From assembly GCA_950295325.1 (NCBI GenBank), contig OX485806.1, forward strand, positions 29,328,001 through 29,388,000: 60,000 bases of DNA. Direction: 5' to 3'. Position numbers and translations under genes: made by a program. This document shows, piece by piece, positions 1-11,112 of the stretch. A model generated the notes under the pieces. It did no database searches. It saw only the letters and a program-made list of their open reading frames with translations, and was not told the origin of the DNA. Position 1 is the first letter of the stretch; the number at the start of each line of letters is the position of its first letter. Source of the stretch: Polytrichum commune (taxonomy: Eukaryota > Streptophyta > Polytrichopsida > Polytrichales > Polytrichaceae).

Positions 1-2
1 TG

Positions 3-419
3 CCAAACCCTTGCATCAGACTGTGGCAGCTTGAGCACACGCAACATGACAAACAAGAAATGCTTGCATGTATTCCCTCGAGCCGCATCGGGACAAGTGC
101 AAGATGGCTTGCTGTCCAATATCACTGTGTACACATTCCCGGTTGCCCCCAGGACAAAAAACTCGCATCCCTTTGGGGAACCCTGACCAACATTTATCAT
201 CCTTTGTTCAATGAGGTAGAGGCGGTGTTCAAAGGCTCGTTGTATCCGCTCCTTGACGGCTATGGAAGGAGTTGATATGTACCTTGCCATTCGCTTTTCA
301 GGTGTCTGCTTTGTTGTTGCTTTACGGGTTTTTTTTGGCGTAGTTGTGCCTGCTGATGTTGATGGAACTCCATCACCTCCATCCACTGGTACCGCAGTCG
401 CCTTCCTTTTTCGACTGAT
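3..419 (-). CDS. SWIM zinc-finger protein, partial (runs off left edge)
   Basis: The minus strand is open from 419 to the window edge in one frame (about 139 codons). It starts with a Lys/Arg/Thr-rich linker (RKRKATAV... TPKKTRKATTKQ), then a helix-like RIQRAFEHRLYLIEQ segment, then EFFVLGATGNVYTVIL and the SWIM signature CTCPDAARGNTCKH (CxCx8CxH; zinc-ligand codons at 60-101), followed by FLFVMLRVLKLPQ. SWIM domains bind zinc and mediate DNA or protein contacts. The GNVYTV...CTCPD..KGN.CKH context resembles ZSWIM2/MEX-type ubiquitin ligases, which carry RING or ZZ fingers next to SWIM; those would lie outside the window. It also resembles nothing of the shorter SWIM motif of MULE transposases beyond the zinc ligands. 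The frame is interrupted upstream by TGA at 420-422, so this is either a later exon with its acceptor near 410-420 or a pseudogene. Confidence 0.6.
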   Translation of the reverse strand, partial: MSRKRKATAVPVDGGDGVPSTSAGTTTPKKTRKATTKQTPEKRMARYISTPSIAVKERIQRAFEHRLYLIEQRMINVGQGSPKGCEFFVLGATGNVYTVILDSKPSCTCPDAARGNTCKHFLFVMLRVLKLPQSDARVW

Positions 420-422
420 TCA

Positions 423-635
423 TACGACAATCTTAGCATTTATGTAATCAACACAATACCTTGCATGAAACCAATGCTTAAGGTTATCAGCTTTAAGAAT
501 TGGATGCTCTCCATCTTCATGACCCCCTAATTGTCCAAGAGGCCTAATCAGGGCCTCTTCATGGACAAAAACATGTATTTGAACTACATCCTTCCATTTT
601 AAGTCAATTGGGTGAAAAGCGACCCTACCTAACAT
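423..635 (-). CDS. unrecognised ORF in frame upstream of the SWIM segment
   Basis: Seventy-one codons in the same frame as the SWIM segment, separated from it only by TGA at 420-422. The peptide is not low-complexity (WKDVVQIHVFVHEEALIRPL, then a Gly/His-rich turn and KHWFHARYCVDYI) and looks like real protein. I do not recognise the domain. An intron from AG|GTATTG near 465 to ATCAG near 416 would be only about 45 nt, too short for a normal plant intron. A nonsense mutation in one continuous gene, or an exon with an unidentified donor, are both possible. The ATG at 633-635 is the first in frame but need not be the true start. Confidence 0.35.
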
Positions 636-639
636 AAAC

Positions 640-1257
640 TAATCCTTCTAGCGGACTTTTCTAATCATTTGAATACCTTGATGTTATTGAAGATTTGGGT
701 TAACGTAGAAAATTTAAAGTGCCGTTGGATGCAAATACATACCAAGTATTTTAATAATCAATGTCACATGTTCGTGTGTTTTCATTTTCTCCTTGGCATG
801 AGATAATGTATAAAGTAAGTCAAACCCAAAAGTATAGAATTTTTTTTGAATGGTAGACTTCGTGAGGCTCGTACAAATTGTGTACATTGCCGTACATTGA
901 GCCCCTTGATCCTTTGAAAATTAAGGTGGACAATTTAAGATGAGATAGGCGCTTTCCTGAAATAAAATGAGCGGTTTCCTGCTCTTCCAAAGGATCTCGC
1001 TTGAGCACACAAGGAAGAGAGAAAGAGAAATTCTAAATCACCATTACATCACCAACCAATCAATGAGGTCTTCTCAAGTTTCATATATGTTTTGTGCCAG
1101 AGAGAAACTACCACCATACTCAATTAGAAATTCAACCAGCCAACCAAGCCAGACATACATCTGGTACAATACATGCCAATTTCTCCACATCATCAACAAC
1201 AGTTCCTTTTAGGTAATACTCTCTTGACATGGATCCACGTTCAGTTAGAAAACCCTA
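640..1257. other. intergenic, nothing recognised
   Basis: AT-rich sequence with only short ORFs that resemble no family I know. It would be the 5' flank or an intron of the minus-strand SWIM gene. Confidence 0.5.
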
Positions 1258-1660
1258 ATTAACGAGCCCTCGGGGGTGGCTTAAAACACAAGGCCGTCAC
1301 CGGACTCCACGGAAACTGTGAGGTGAAGCTGCCTAAGACCGGGATAGCGCTCATATGGGTGACATTCCTAGCACTTGATTCCTGGTGCGCCCTACGACTA
1401 TGGTCCACCCGATCATAGCTGGGGATATCCGGTTGATTTAAGTATTTTGAACCAACAATGTGGGATCCTAAGGGCTTGCCCATGGGGGAAATAGGTGCAG
1501 GCCGGCCTGTCCATCTTTCCTGTGAAAGGAGGCAGTAATCTTCGTCGGACCTCTAAGTCTCGTGATGTCCAGTTCAGGATTACACATAGAGTTAGACCAA
1601 CTCGAACATGAAGCAGCACCATAAACACCATAATTCACGCCGGTGGCCACATCGAAGTCA
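1258..1660. repeat. dispersed repeat, copy 1 (pairs with 13590-13945)
   Basis: This segment aligns by eye with 13590-13945 over about 370 bases in the same orientation. Shared blocks include ATCATAG..GGGGATATCC, TTTTGAACCAAC and AGGGCTTGCCC.TGGGGGAAATAGGTG, and both end near GCCGGTGGCCACATCGAAG (copy 2 GCCAGTGGCAACATCGGAG). Family unknown; no coding capacity or terminal inverted repeats recognised. Confidence 0.6.
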
Positions 1661-4600
1661 TTCATATCCCTCTCTCCCGCCCTTGGGAAACAGGAAGAGA
1701 GTGATTCAATCGCGACGCCTTTGTTTCTGCATCCTTTCGAATTCTCCACAAAACAGAAAGACTGTATCACCAATGTAGCTAATTAATATAGTTGACAGAC
1801 TATGTACCTCATTGCTGCACAATTCTCGCACGCGATAGATTACTGCTGCTCCTCGCAAGATGAATTACAGAACTCCGTGTCTCTCCACTCTACCCAGCTC
1901 CAATTGATAGAGATTAATAGAAGAATCTCCCGAAATGTTCCGCCCGTACATCAATTCCTTTCTTGAGAGACCTGAAACATTAATTGCGAGTAGTGCGATC
2001 GACGAAAACGCACAAGCATTGTTTGCAACATTTCTGGTCCGATTGATAGCGTAGCTTGCCAGACCACTGCATTAGGGTTTGGCGAGTTACCCACCTCAGC
2101 ATATCTTTATCCATAGAAGAGGAGTTGGCTCCCTCGTGGCATCGCAAACGTGGCACCCTTTGTGGAGTGGGTATAAGGTAGAAGGGTCTTTACTTTATCC
2201 TTAAAGGACGTAGGTATATATGTGACATTGATACTCAAAAGGAAAATTATATATTTGTATCTAGGGGTATTTGAGGTCTCTTATGTCAAATTAAGTCTTC
2301 TATGTTAGGTATTCAACCGATTTTAAATGTGGATTCGGAGAATAAGTTAATTGTAGTCTATACAATCAGTTTTTTACATAATTGGCTAAAAATGAAAATA
2401 CATATCTTGGATACATGTTTTAGTGCATGGGGACGTTTGGATTGGTCTCTTAAATGCTTAAGGGTTAACCCTAAACACATTAATCAACCCAAAGTGGGTT
2501 GCATATGTCTTGTGGCACTAGATTCATTTTAGAGCTATTTTGAAAGTTACTTCTCAAATGATATTTTTCCTACTTGTAGTTATTAAAGTTCCAAACCATC
2601 TTCATCAAATAGTTTTCTAGCCTTTTCTAGCCTAACTCGTGGTTGTTGTGACATTAAGGACGACCTTCCAATGCCGGTATACAAGGCAACAAAATGGTGC
2701 TTGGAAGTGTTCCGTAAGAAGAACAAGGATCTCATAAAAGACCAGATCGCCACATTTATAGGGCACCATTATGACATCCACATTTACAAGTGATAGCTAG
2801 ATGCATGACAGGTGGCTAAGGCTAGCTTCAAGAAAAAAATAATAGCCTACATTACAAAGAAGTTTGAGAGGTACGATCAAGGGATACTTTAGGAGGCCGA
2901 GGCTTAAGTTAGATAATGGTTACTATTGCACTTGAGCTCCTCGAGAAACTGGCTCCTGAGTTCTTACATCTTTCATGCCAGTATAATGAAAAAAGAATTT
3001 TACGATTTTATGACATGAATTAAAGTTGAGTATCGCCGCCCGAAGAGCAAGGTTGATTCCCCTCCTTTTGTGAGAGCTCTGAAATTGTTTTGTCATCGTA
3101 AGAATCATGTGGAAGCACCAATGATCTATCTTTGAATAGGAATATCCTCTAGTTTGATGCATGATAGGATGTCCCATATAAAATTCGCCATGAAGGATTT
3201 ATAAACGTTCAGTCGGCTTCTCTTATAACATTTTTGTTTTGTTTTTTGGAAATAAAAAATCATCAATTTATTAGATTCAGACCTAGAAGCGCTATAGAAA
3301 CATTTGTTTTAAAGGGGTCGAGAGTTGGCACCATGGGACAAACTAGGTAGACTTTTAAGTTCGTTCAATGTGGATGTAACTATGGATAAACATTTCAGGT
3401 TATTCATATGATGATCTTATGGTGTCACCCCATACGATGTCGATTGCGTCAACACAAAGCTAAAGATTTAGAGTGGGTGAACTAGGTATCTAACTTACCG
3501 GCAATGATCTCCCTCCCTCTTGGTTTTCTTGGAGTTCTAGACCATCCACCTACAACCAAACAACTTGAAGCAATTTAGGTGGATAATCTAGTATGTAGGC
3601 TCCACTACCATAGTAATTTTGTGTAGTTTAGAGGAATCTTTTCGTAGCGTGTACTACCTGATGCAAATTGCAAACAACAAGTACCTTACCTTCTATTTTG
3701 TGGGCGGTCCTCACTAGAGTAGAGGAGTCCATAACCGATCACTTAAGAGATTCTGCACCAAAATTTGGAGAAGAATAAGGCAGTGCAAATTATTCCCATG
3801 TAGGAAGATAGAAATTAGGAGGATTGTGAATTTTATAGCAATTTTATTCCTTAAATTAAGAATATTATATTTTTGAAGCAAAAAGTTGACCTAAACATAT
3901 TACCAATGTCTAGAGCTTTCCATAACCACTCATTCCTCCTCACTTTAGCACTCAAAACTAGAACATGTGTCAGTATTAGTACCTGTCTAAACGAAATTTT
4001 GGTACCCTATAGATTGTGGATGGAATCCTGATTGGGAATATGCACCTCTACTATACATACAAAGCACTTTCATTCTTATTATTCTATGTTTTTGATTCTG
4101 AATTTCAGGGTGATAAACCGAAATTTGTTATGGAGGTTTTGTGATTATTATGAAGGCTACAGAGCATAAAGACAGTTTGTACTAAAACCAAGAAAGACCA
4201 AGAAATATTTGTGTCTACTTGCAAACGCACCTGATTCATTCTATAATGCCACTAATCTGCTTTGGGGGATCATATTACTTTGAGACAGTTTTTAATGTCC
4301 CAAACACCTGCAAGACGACCTGAGAGATTCATGCATTGCCCCAAAACATTTATCAAAGTTTCAAATCTCTTGGAATGCCAAAATGAGTTTGGCCCTCAGT
4401 GCAGCGATATAGAATGATCTCCATTCAAACTTCCACATTGACTCCAAACATGTACCAAAAACTCACCAAATGTGGAAAGTGTTCTATGCAAAACAACCAA
4501 CTCCCAACCAGAACTCTGATTGAATGAAACGATAACTCTAGGTGAACAAGTCTAAATTCCATGTGATATCAACACATTTTATTCAAAAACGATCCTACTT

Positions 4601-5288
4601 TTTGGTTAGAGTCTCGGAAGATATTACAAATGTGACAAAAGAAGTAATGCTGTGAGACAATGAAAGGACTAATATTCTGGAAGTAAGAAACAAATTTGAC
4701 GCCGACTTGTGCATGCTATTTACATATCATTCAATCCTGCAGTGGGATGCTTTTCAAAGACGCCTTGCTATTCATAAGCACAGGTGCCCCATATCTGAAA
4801 ACTGAAAGAAAGAACAAAGTACATGCATCATTGAAAAACATTGGATGCTGAAATGATTTGAAACTTCCTACCTCCAATCTCAAAAAAACTGTGGAACATT
4901 CTTGAAACTGTATAATAAATTCTGAGTTCAAATATGTAACATCAGGGTACTTCTAGGAAGATTCATTCACTCCCACTCTACCCTAAACACTGCCAGTTTT
5001 GAAAGCTCCTCAACTTGATAATATGTTCAGGTCGTGGACGCGAGATGAATGGCATTTTAAACTTTCCATGGCCTGCCTGAGTCTACTCTTTTGGGGTGGC
5101 CAACTTGCTCACCCTTTTTTCAACAATCTCTACTTTACAGTGTCGCAGCCACAGGAATAAAAGGCTTTAAAAATATCTTTGTCCATAAACCAGACTCTGT
5201 TGAAGAAGGAAGTCCCAGTTGAATGGATCATAATGTAAATAATGTGATTTGAGGGACAATCAGTAATAACTTGCTGATGTTTTGATGT
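1661..5288. other. intergenic, no convincing gene
   Basis: About 3.6 kb downstream of the hydrolase gene. At 2640-3140 a plus-strand frame with several stops gives peptides such as KATKWCLEVFRKKNKDLIKD that faintly suggest a MULE transposase N-terminus; I do not call it. The stretch before 5288 is the likely 3' UTR of the minus-strand hydrolase gene. Confidence 0.4.
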
Positions 5289-8194
5289 TCACACCCAGGC
5301 AATTGCTCGCTGAAGAGCAGAAACGACCACAGCAGGATGGCTTAGCTGTGGCAAGTGACCTGTTGTATGCATAAGTTCATATGCAGACCTACCTCCCAGA
5401 TTATCAGACAAATATTTCACATTTTCTGGTGGAATAGCCAAGTCAGCGTGGCTCTGCAATATGTAACATGGAACTTGCACCTGCATTGGACAACATACAA
5501 GGGAGGTCACATAACATTCTTTCTTCATGGAATGAATTGAAATGAAAATTGATTGTAAAGTCCAGGAACCCAAAAGGCTTATGTGACTAGAAATACATCA
5601 AGATGGTGCCAAACAGGCTCTTCCCTACAGTAGCAAAGAGTGCAGTAGCCTCCATGAGATGAGAGGCCAGTATCAACTTGATGGACCAATTGGAAGAAAG
5701 ACTTGAAACTCCCTAGTTCTATAATAAGCATCATGTGTAAGGATAGGTAACCTTCTCAAATCTACCAAGATTCAACTATAAGACAACTATTAAGAGTTTG
5801 TATTCTCTAACTCCACTTGACTCTTGATCACAATTGGTTGTTATACATACAACACCTTCCATGTTCAACAAGTTTGCGGTGCATGCTTGAATGTTTGAAT
5901 GAAGAACATTATGTATCGGACAAGTCATCGAGGGTCAGATTCATTTTGGCACGCCAAGAGGTGTTAAAATGCTTTGGCCTTCAACAAACCGAAATAAGTT
6001 GCTCTTCATTCAAGTCCAGACACAACCTCTAAGCATGCACCACAAGCGTGAAGAAATAATTGTTCTTGTATGCAAGACAACCAATGGGAAATGAAACCAT
6101 AGGGGGGCCAACTCCCAACACAAAGCTGGGCCACCATTGAGTTGAAAGGAAAACTCTAATAAGCGAGATTATAATATATAAGATCAAGAAACAATCACTG
6201 TTTCGGTCTGGGAAAATGGTACTAACCAATGGGAGAAGCTCCCTGAAGTCACATGAAAATGAGGTCTTGGAGATGCTGAGAGCAATGTCCGGTCTCATGT
6301 TGAAGAATGTTCGGGTGAACTCTTGAACAGCAATGCTGTGGAGATCTGCCCCCACAGCCATGGGGCAAAACCCAGTCACCCAGGCCCTGAAGTTAGACTG
6401 CATAGTGTCAAACACCATGTTCAGCTCCTCTTGCTTAAAGCCCCCCACGTACTCCCCATCGTGTACATACCTGAGGTAGATCAATCAATCAATCAATAAT
6501 TGACTTCAAGTTCCCAAGAATCAAGCCTCTCATCCAGGTTACAAAGTTCAAACCATGAAGTTTGACCTCTGAACTTTCAATTTCAGAGTAGAGATGCAAA
6601 AGTTGTCAGAGCTCAAAGTGAAGTTTCTCTTTACGCTGATGTGATCATATAGGCCCTCCCAATTGTGTTCATATATATTAAGCACGCAGTCCAAATTCAT
6701 TATAACGCTTTTCTCTTTAGTTCTCCATTCTTCACTAGAAGTCAACTATCACTCATATATATATTTTGAGAACTATGTGTCTCAGGCTGGTGGTTCAACA
6801 GCCTTAATATGTCTTCGACATATTAAGGTAAGTCAAAACATCTACAATATACATTCAAGTGAAAATGATCACTTGTTGTTGAGGGTTTAAGGTTAAGGGT
6901 TTACATGAAACCCGTTGGGGTTGGGGGGGAATGGGTGGGGAGAACATACCACAACTTCGTCAAAAAATTGGAAGATATTGTGACTATAATGGTTCCTGGG
7001 GATCAATACATGAATTGCAGTGTTTACATTTAATGGCGTGTGATGCAATGACGACAGCCACGGGTTTAACGTCCAGGATTTACATGACCTCCCTTCATGG
7101 ATTGCAGAACTTCGTCAAGAAATTGCAAGAGAGAGATTGCTACCCAACGTTAGATTTCCATGAGTTAAGTCTGCTGACGAATCTGCTCACGTTACACTCT
7201 ACTACTCGGAACACCGAAACGCAAATTCTGGGAACCAATCACGAAAGACACAACCAATTGCAACAAGTTAAGATTCAATTTCGGCAGTGTTTACATCCAA
7301 TGGCGTGTAAGGCAATGGCGACACAGCCCGGGTTTAATGAGGTCAAGGGATTATAACAACTCCGTTCTCAAATTGCACACTTCAACAATCAAGAAATTGC
7401 AAGTCTAGATAGATTGCTACCCGAAATGATTTCCTGGGTTCAAGTCTGCTGATCATTCTCCTCACGTTACACTACTTCGGAACAATAAAACGCAATAACT
7501 TCTGGGAACCGATCAAGCAGTATATCACGAATTGCAACCAGCTAAGATTCAATCTCGGCGTGTAAGGCCAGGTTTGATAAGGTCAAGGGATTACAACACC
7601 GCCGTTCGTGGAGTGCACGAAGAGACGAAAGTTCAACACGTCATCAGGAATCACTGCAACAAGTGACGCTTCGCGCATCAGAAGTAGCTGTTAAACATTC
7701 CCCAAAGATTAATATTTGACTAAATATAACAGTCGAACCTACAAAACCTCGAGCTTTAAAGCTACAGATTAAGATTTTTTTTGAACTGATGGTTCAATCA
7801 CGGTTGCTTGAACTTACTTGGGAGCTGTGGAGAGCAAGATGAGCTTCTGGAACACGGAAGGCCGCTCGACGGAGGCGATGCACCCAATCATTCCAGACAT
7901 GGAGTGGCCAACGTAGATGCAGCTCTCAATCTCCATCTCGTCCAGGATGGTGAGCAGATCGTCCGCATAAGCATGTAACGTAGCGTATCTTGCGAAGTTG
8001 AAGTGTTGGGGGTTAGTGCTCCCAGCCCCCATGAGATCGAACAACAGAATCTTGTACTTGTCGAGGAAGTGCGGGACAATGAATTGCCACACCGTTTGGT
8101 CACACCCGAACCCGTGTGCCAGGACCAGCCACTGATCACCGGTGCCCAACACCTTCACGTTGTGTGCGTCCAACAGTTGGTTCACATAACCCAT
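5289..8194 (-). CDS. KAI2/D14-like alpha/beta hydrolase (karrikin/strigolactone receptor family), 3 exons
   Basis: Exons read on the minus strand are 8194-7818, 6470-6227 and 5480-5289. Donors GTAAGT and GTTAGT and acceptors CTCAG and TGCAG join in frame to a 270-aa protein, the usual length of the family. It starts MGYVNQLLDAHNVKVLG. The catalytic triad is complete: Ser98 in GHSMSG, Asp220 in SHADLAIPP and His249 in TGHLPQLS, with spacing as in KAI2 and D14. AHGFGCDQTVW, DLMGAGSTNP and FNMRPDI are also family motifs. Such proteins bind and hydrolyse butenolide ligands and then signal through MAX2-type F-box proteins and SMXL repressors. I cannot place it in KAI2, D14 or DLK2 by eye. The first exon stays open upstream to an ATG at 8444-8446, which would add 84 Ser/Gln-rich residues; the inner ATG fits the family better. 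No defect is seen. Confidence 0.9.
6951..7625. repeat. tandem repeat inside intron 1 of the hydrolase gene
   Basis: About two and a half copies of a 245-275 bp unit starting ACTTCGTCAAGAAATTGCAAG, at roughly 6951 (partial), 7107 and 7382. Each contains GCTCACGTTACACT, an AACTTCTGGGAACC-like block, GGCGTGTAAGGC and GAGGTCAAGGGATTA. A 141-codon plus-strand ORF (6931-7356) lies here, but it is just one repeat frame and looks non-coding. Confidence 0.6.
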
Positions 8195-9114
8195 TTTCTT
8201 GGTCGAACTTTGCAATTGCTGCTGCTGCTGCGGTGGTTGTGCAGGATTACCCCAATGGAATGGTGGTCGGGGTTGAGTTGGTGAAGATCTGGTGCCAGTG
8301 CTGGCACTGGTGCTTGCTGCTGCTGATGATGATTCCAGTTTGCATTTCAAATGATCAAACGAGCAGCTCAAAGTAGAGCGTGTCTGAATCTGAATCTGAC
8401 TTTTAGACTCCCTCGACGCCGAGACGCCTTCAATCAGTGTGCCCATGTGCAGATTGCACCAACCGACTCAGTGGGCAAGCAAAGCAAATCACTTAAGCAT
8501 GATACGATTCCGGAGATGATTCGGAGAGCAGGTTACTACTAGGTGGCTGAGTCTCGATGAATTTGTTGTTGCAGAGATTCAGCTTGGGTGTCATCTGTGT
8601 GGGATGATCACGAGAGGAGGGAAGCCTGTTCAGAAGGTGGACCTTCAATTCAAATGGCCAACTCTCAAGAAGACGACTTTTTGGTGCACTCTAATGAAGT
8701 CTCTAGGTTCACTACAGGCTACACATGTTGATTAAAAACCATTTAAAAAGGAAAAATATAATCTCTCAAGCTACTTGAGACTCATGCACGTCAATATGAA
8801 GCTGCCACCCGGTGCAGTTAATGAGTAAGTGAGCTTCATTAACTTCGGTTCATCGGTAATAAGTTAGAGCTCCTGCGACCTACTTACTTTGTAAGTCAAT
8901 CTAAGATGGGGAGTGAGTGAGTCAAGCAAAACTTGCATACTGAATGAATGGATGAATTCAAGGAGACGTGTCCAACGAACACTTGACTCCAGGATTTCAC
9001 GCTGCGCGAAATGACCTGACTCACGGATTCACAGATTCATCATCACACCACCTTTAATGATTCATCAGTCAGCAATATATTTCCTAATGTGACACTACAG
9101 ACTTCTGGTGGGAT
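8195..9114. other. hydrolase-gene upstream region
   Basis: Holds the optional 84-codon N-terminal extension (8195-8446, minus), which is rich in Ser, Thr and Gln (a CAG-type run near 8210-8235), then about 670 bp of putative 5' UTR and promoter. No TATA box or other element can be assigned with confidence, and no other gene is seen. Confidence 0.45.
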
Positions 9115-9940
9115 ATCTCTCTCGCTCTCAGGGGGAGAGCAAACTTGGCTGATCATTGACATCAGAAATGAATCAAGTAAAACCTAGAATCCGTTGCCAA
9201 CGTGAAAATTTTACAAGACATTCCTCTGAATGCATCATCATCAACACTCGGTCCGTGACCTTGCTACGTACTTACTCTCATCACAACCCCACACTTGACC
9301 TTATGTGAATGCCTGATATCACTCACGCCAACCAAGTTCAAGAAGCAGTGACGGATCATACCCGTGACCCTTGCAGTACTATTGTATATCCTGTCCCTAC
9401 TAAAGCTCGCTCGCTCGCTCGCTCGCTACTACTAATTTCAAATTACAGACAAAAACTTTCGAAAAAAGACAAAGGTTGTCACAAGGAAATTGCATCAACA
9501 ACACACGCGACGAGCAACATGACTTATAATTCACCCCCACTATACTATGTCGGCAATACTGCCAAATGTGACTCTTCTCATCGGGACAACCAACCCATCT
9601 TTCGCGCTCGCTCTCTTTCTGGAGGTAAATCTAACTTGGAAGAATTGCAAACTAGGGGGGATCCAAAATGAACCTACTCGAATCTGGCGCTCACACGTGA
9701 GAAGTCACTCGCAACCTCACCACCCGGGGACGGATCCTTGGAATGCCAGCTCTAGTCCTGGACCCTACTACTTGCGGCTCTCATCATCACAACCCCGTGA
9801 TCCGATGCTAAATCCCCCGCGGAGCCTTTGCGGACCCGTGACCTTGCAGCAGCCGGTGCCTACTAATAACAAATTGCAGACAAAAGCTGTAATAAGCCTG
9901 AAGTTCCAGGGGAAAAAACAAAGGTCGTCACAAGGAAGTT
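9115..9940. repeat. degenerate direct duplication, about 0.4 kb per copy
   Basis: Blocks at roughly 9115-9495 recur in the same order at roughly 9605-9940: CTCGCTCTC..GGAG..AAAC/TCTAACTTGG, CATCACAACCCC, CCGTGACC(C)TTGCAG, CCTACTAA, CAAATTRCAGACAAAA and AAAGGTYGTCACAAGGAA. A (CTCG)n microsatellite lies at 9404-9426. The overlapping plus-strand ORFs here (up to 141 codons) resemble no protein I know and probably arise by chance. Confidence 0.5.
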
Positions 9941-10099
9941 CCAAGCTGACTTCCGTCGCCGTAGGTAGGTAATAAGTATGTTGCTAGTGCTGCACAAGGA
10001 TTGCTTTTTGGGTGCGTGGAGCGGCGAGCCCAAGGATTTGGGGATGTGGCAAAGGAGCGGAAAGGGCGGCTTGGCCCCGGAGTTGGGCTCCGCTACTTA

Positions 10100-10639
10100 G
10101 GGGCTCTTTACACCATGCACCATGAAGTCGTCCCAAGGCCTTGTAAAATCTGTGATTGGCTGTTTGAATTCGTCCAGGGATCACTTCGGTTTACATCAAA
10201 GGAAGAAAAAAAAGTCAGATTGACCATGCAGTTCGAAGTCCCCATAATACATGTTTCAAGGCTTACATTATCTGTTCACATGATCCAACGGGTTTTGCGG
10301 TGGAAGAGGCAAAAGAGGTGCTCTAGTAGAAAAAGGCAAGGGCCCATGGCAGAGAAGTATTATAAAAATTTGATGATTTTTTGGGGGGGAAGAGAAGATG
10401 AAGACGAAAGAATGGTCAAATCTGATTTCTTTTTCAAAATCGCCTTTTTTGGGCATATGATAAAAAAAAATCAGCACATTCACTTTTTGGTGCATGGTCA
10501 TTCCTCTTGATCCACATTTGGTTCACACCTAGTGAGGGGCCCAAACATTTGTAGATTGATTTTTTTTTAAGAAATCGGGCCCTTGGAAAATAACCATCTT
10601 CCATGGTCGGACTTCATGGTTCATGACGTGAACCGGCCC
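10100..10639. mobile_element. PIF/Harbinger-like MITE, family H, copy H1
   Basis: 540 bp flanked by TTA on both sides (10097-10099 and 10640-10642). The left end begins GGGGCTCTTTACACCATG..CCATGAAGTCGTCCC. The right end is its imperfect inverse, ending ..CATGGTTCATGACGTGAACCGGCCC. The internal CAACGGGTTTTGCGGTGG and AAAAGGCAAGGGCCCATG blocks match H3. The 3-bp TTA target duplication is typical of the PIF/Harbinger superfamily. Confidence 0.7.
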
Positions 10640-10683
10640 TTACCTGCAAGTAAGTTAGTAGCTAGCTAGGAGGAGCTAAGCTT

Positions 10684-10710
10684 GCTTTTTTTTTGGGGGG
10701 GGGGGGGGGT
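10684..10710. repeat. homopolymer tract T8 followed by about 16 G
   Basis: A run of T directly followed by a long run of G. Length is unreliable in assembly. Confidence 0.8.
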
Positions 10711-10759
10711 TGGGTGTTGTGACTTGATGAATTGACATGCACTATGTAGTAGAAAGCAT

Positions 10760-10912
10760 GGGCCTAGAACACACTTGGCATTTGACATGGGCGGTCATTG
10801 TGACATGACCCCATTTTCATGTGTTGAGAGAGTCCAATCTACATTTGTAAACGATGGGATCATGTCGCAATTACTGCCCATGTCAAATGCCAAGTGTGTT
10901 CTACTAGGCCCC
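10760..10912. mobile_element. foldback element F1
   Basis: Two long arms in inverted orientation: GGGCCTAGAACACACTTGG...CATTGTGACATGACCCC, and its inverse ending ..CCAAGTGTGTTCTACTAGGCCC. Arms are about 50 bp with a few mismatches around a short centre, so the whole unit can form one hairpin. No coding capacity. Confidence 0.65.
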
Positions 10913-10963
10913 ACGATCATGCTACAATGATGATGGGATGGGAGGGAGCACTACTTAAACCAT

Positions 10964-11112
10964 GGTCCTATAACACACTTCTCCATTTGGCAAGGTTGGT
11001 CATTGTGACATGACCCCATTTCCATGTGTCGAGTCCAATCTATGGCAATTGTAGACTTGACTCGACACATGAGAATGGGGGCATGTCGTAATGATTGCGT
11101 ATGGGAAGTTTG
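10964..11112. mobile_element. foldback element F2, relative of F1
   Basis: Starts GGTCCTATAACACACTT and shares GGTCATTGTGACATGACCCC with F1. The arms pair through CATGTGTCGAGTC near 11025-11037 and GACTCGACACATG near 11059-11071. It is a second, more diverged member of the F1 family about 50 bp away. Confidence 0.6.

Noticed and set aside
60-447. Plus-strand ORFs at the left edge
   Set aside because: Antisense of the SWIM zinc-finger frame on the minus strand.
2640-3140. MULE transposase remnant
   Set aside because: Only a faint resemblance in a frame with many stops; not enough to annotate.
6931-7356. 141-codon plus-strand ORF in the hydrolase intron
   Set aside because: Spans a tandem repeat; no homology and no reason for coding.
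9309-9972. Two plus-strand ORFs of 120 and 141 codons
   Set aside because: Overlap each other and a degenerate duplication; composition and content look random.
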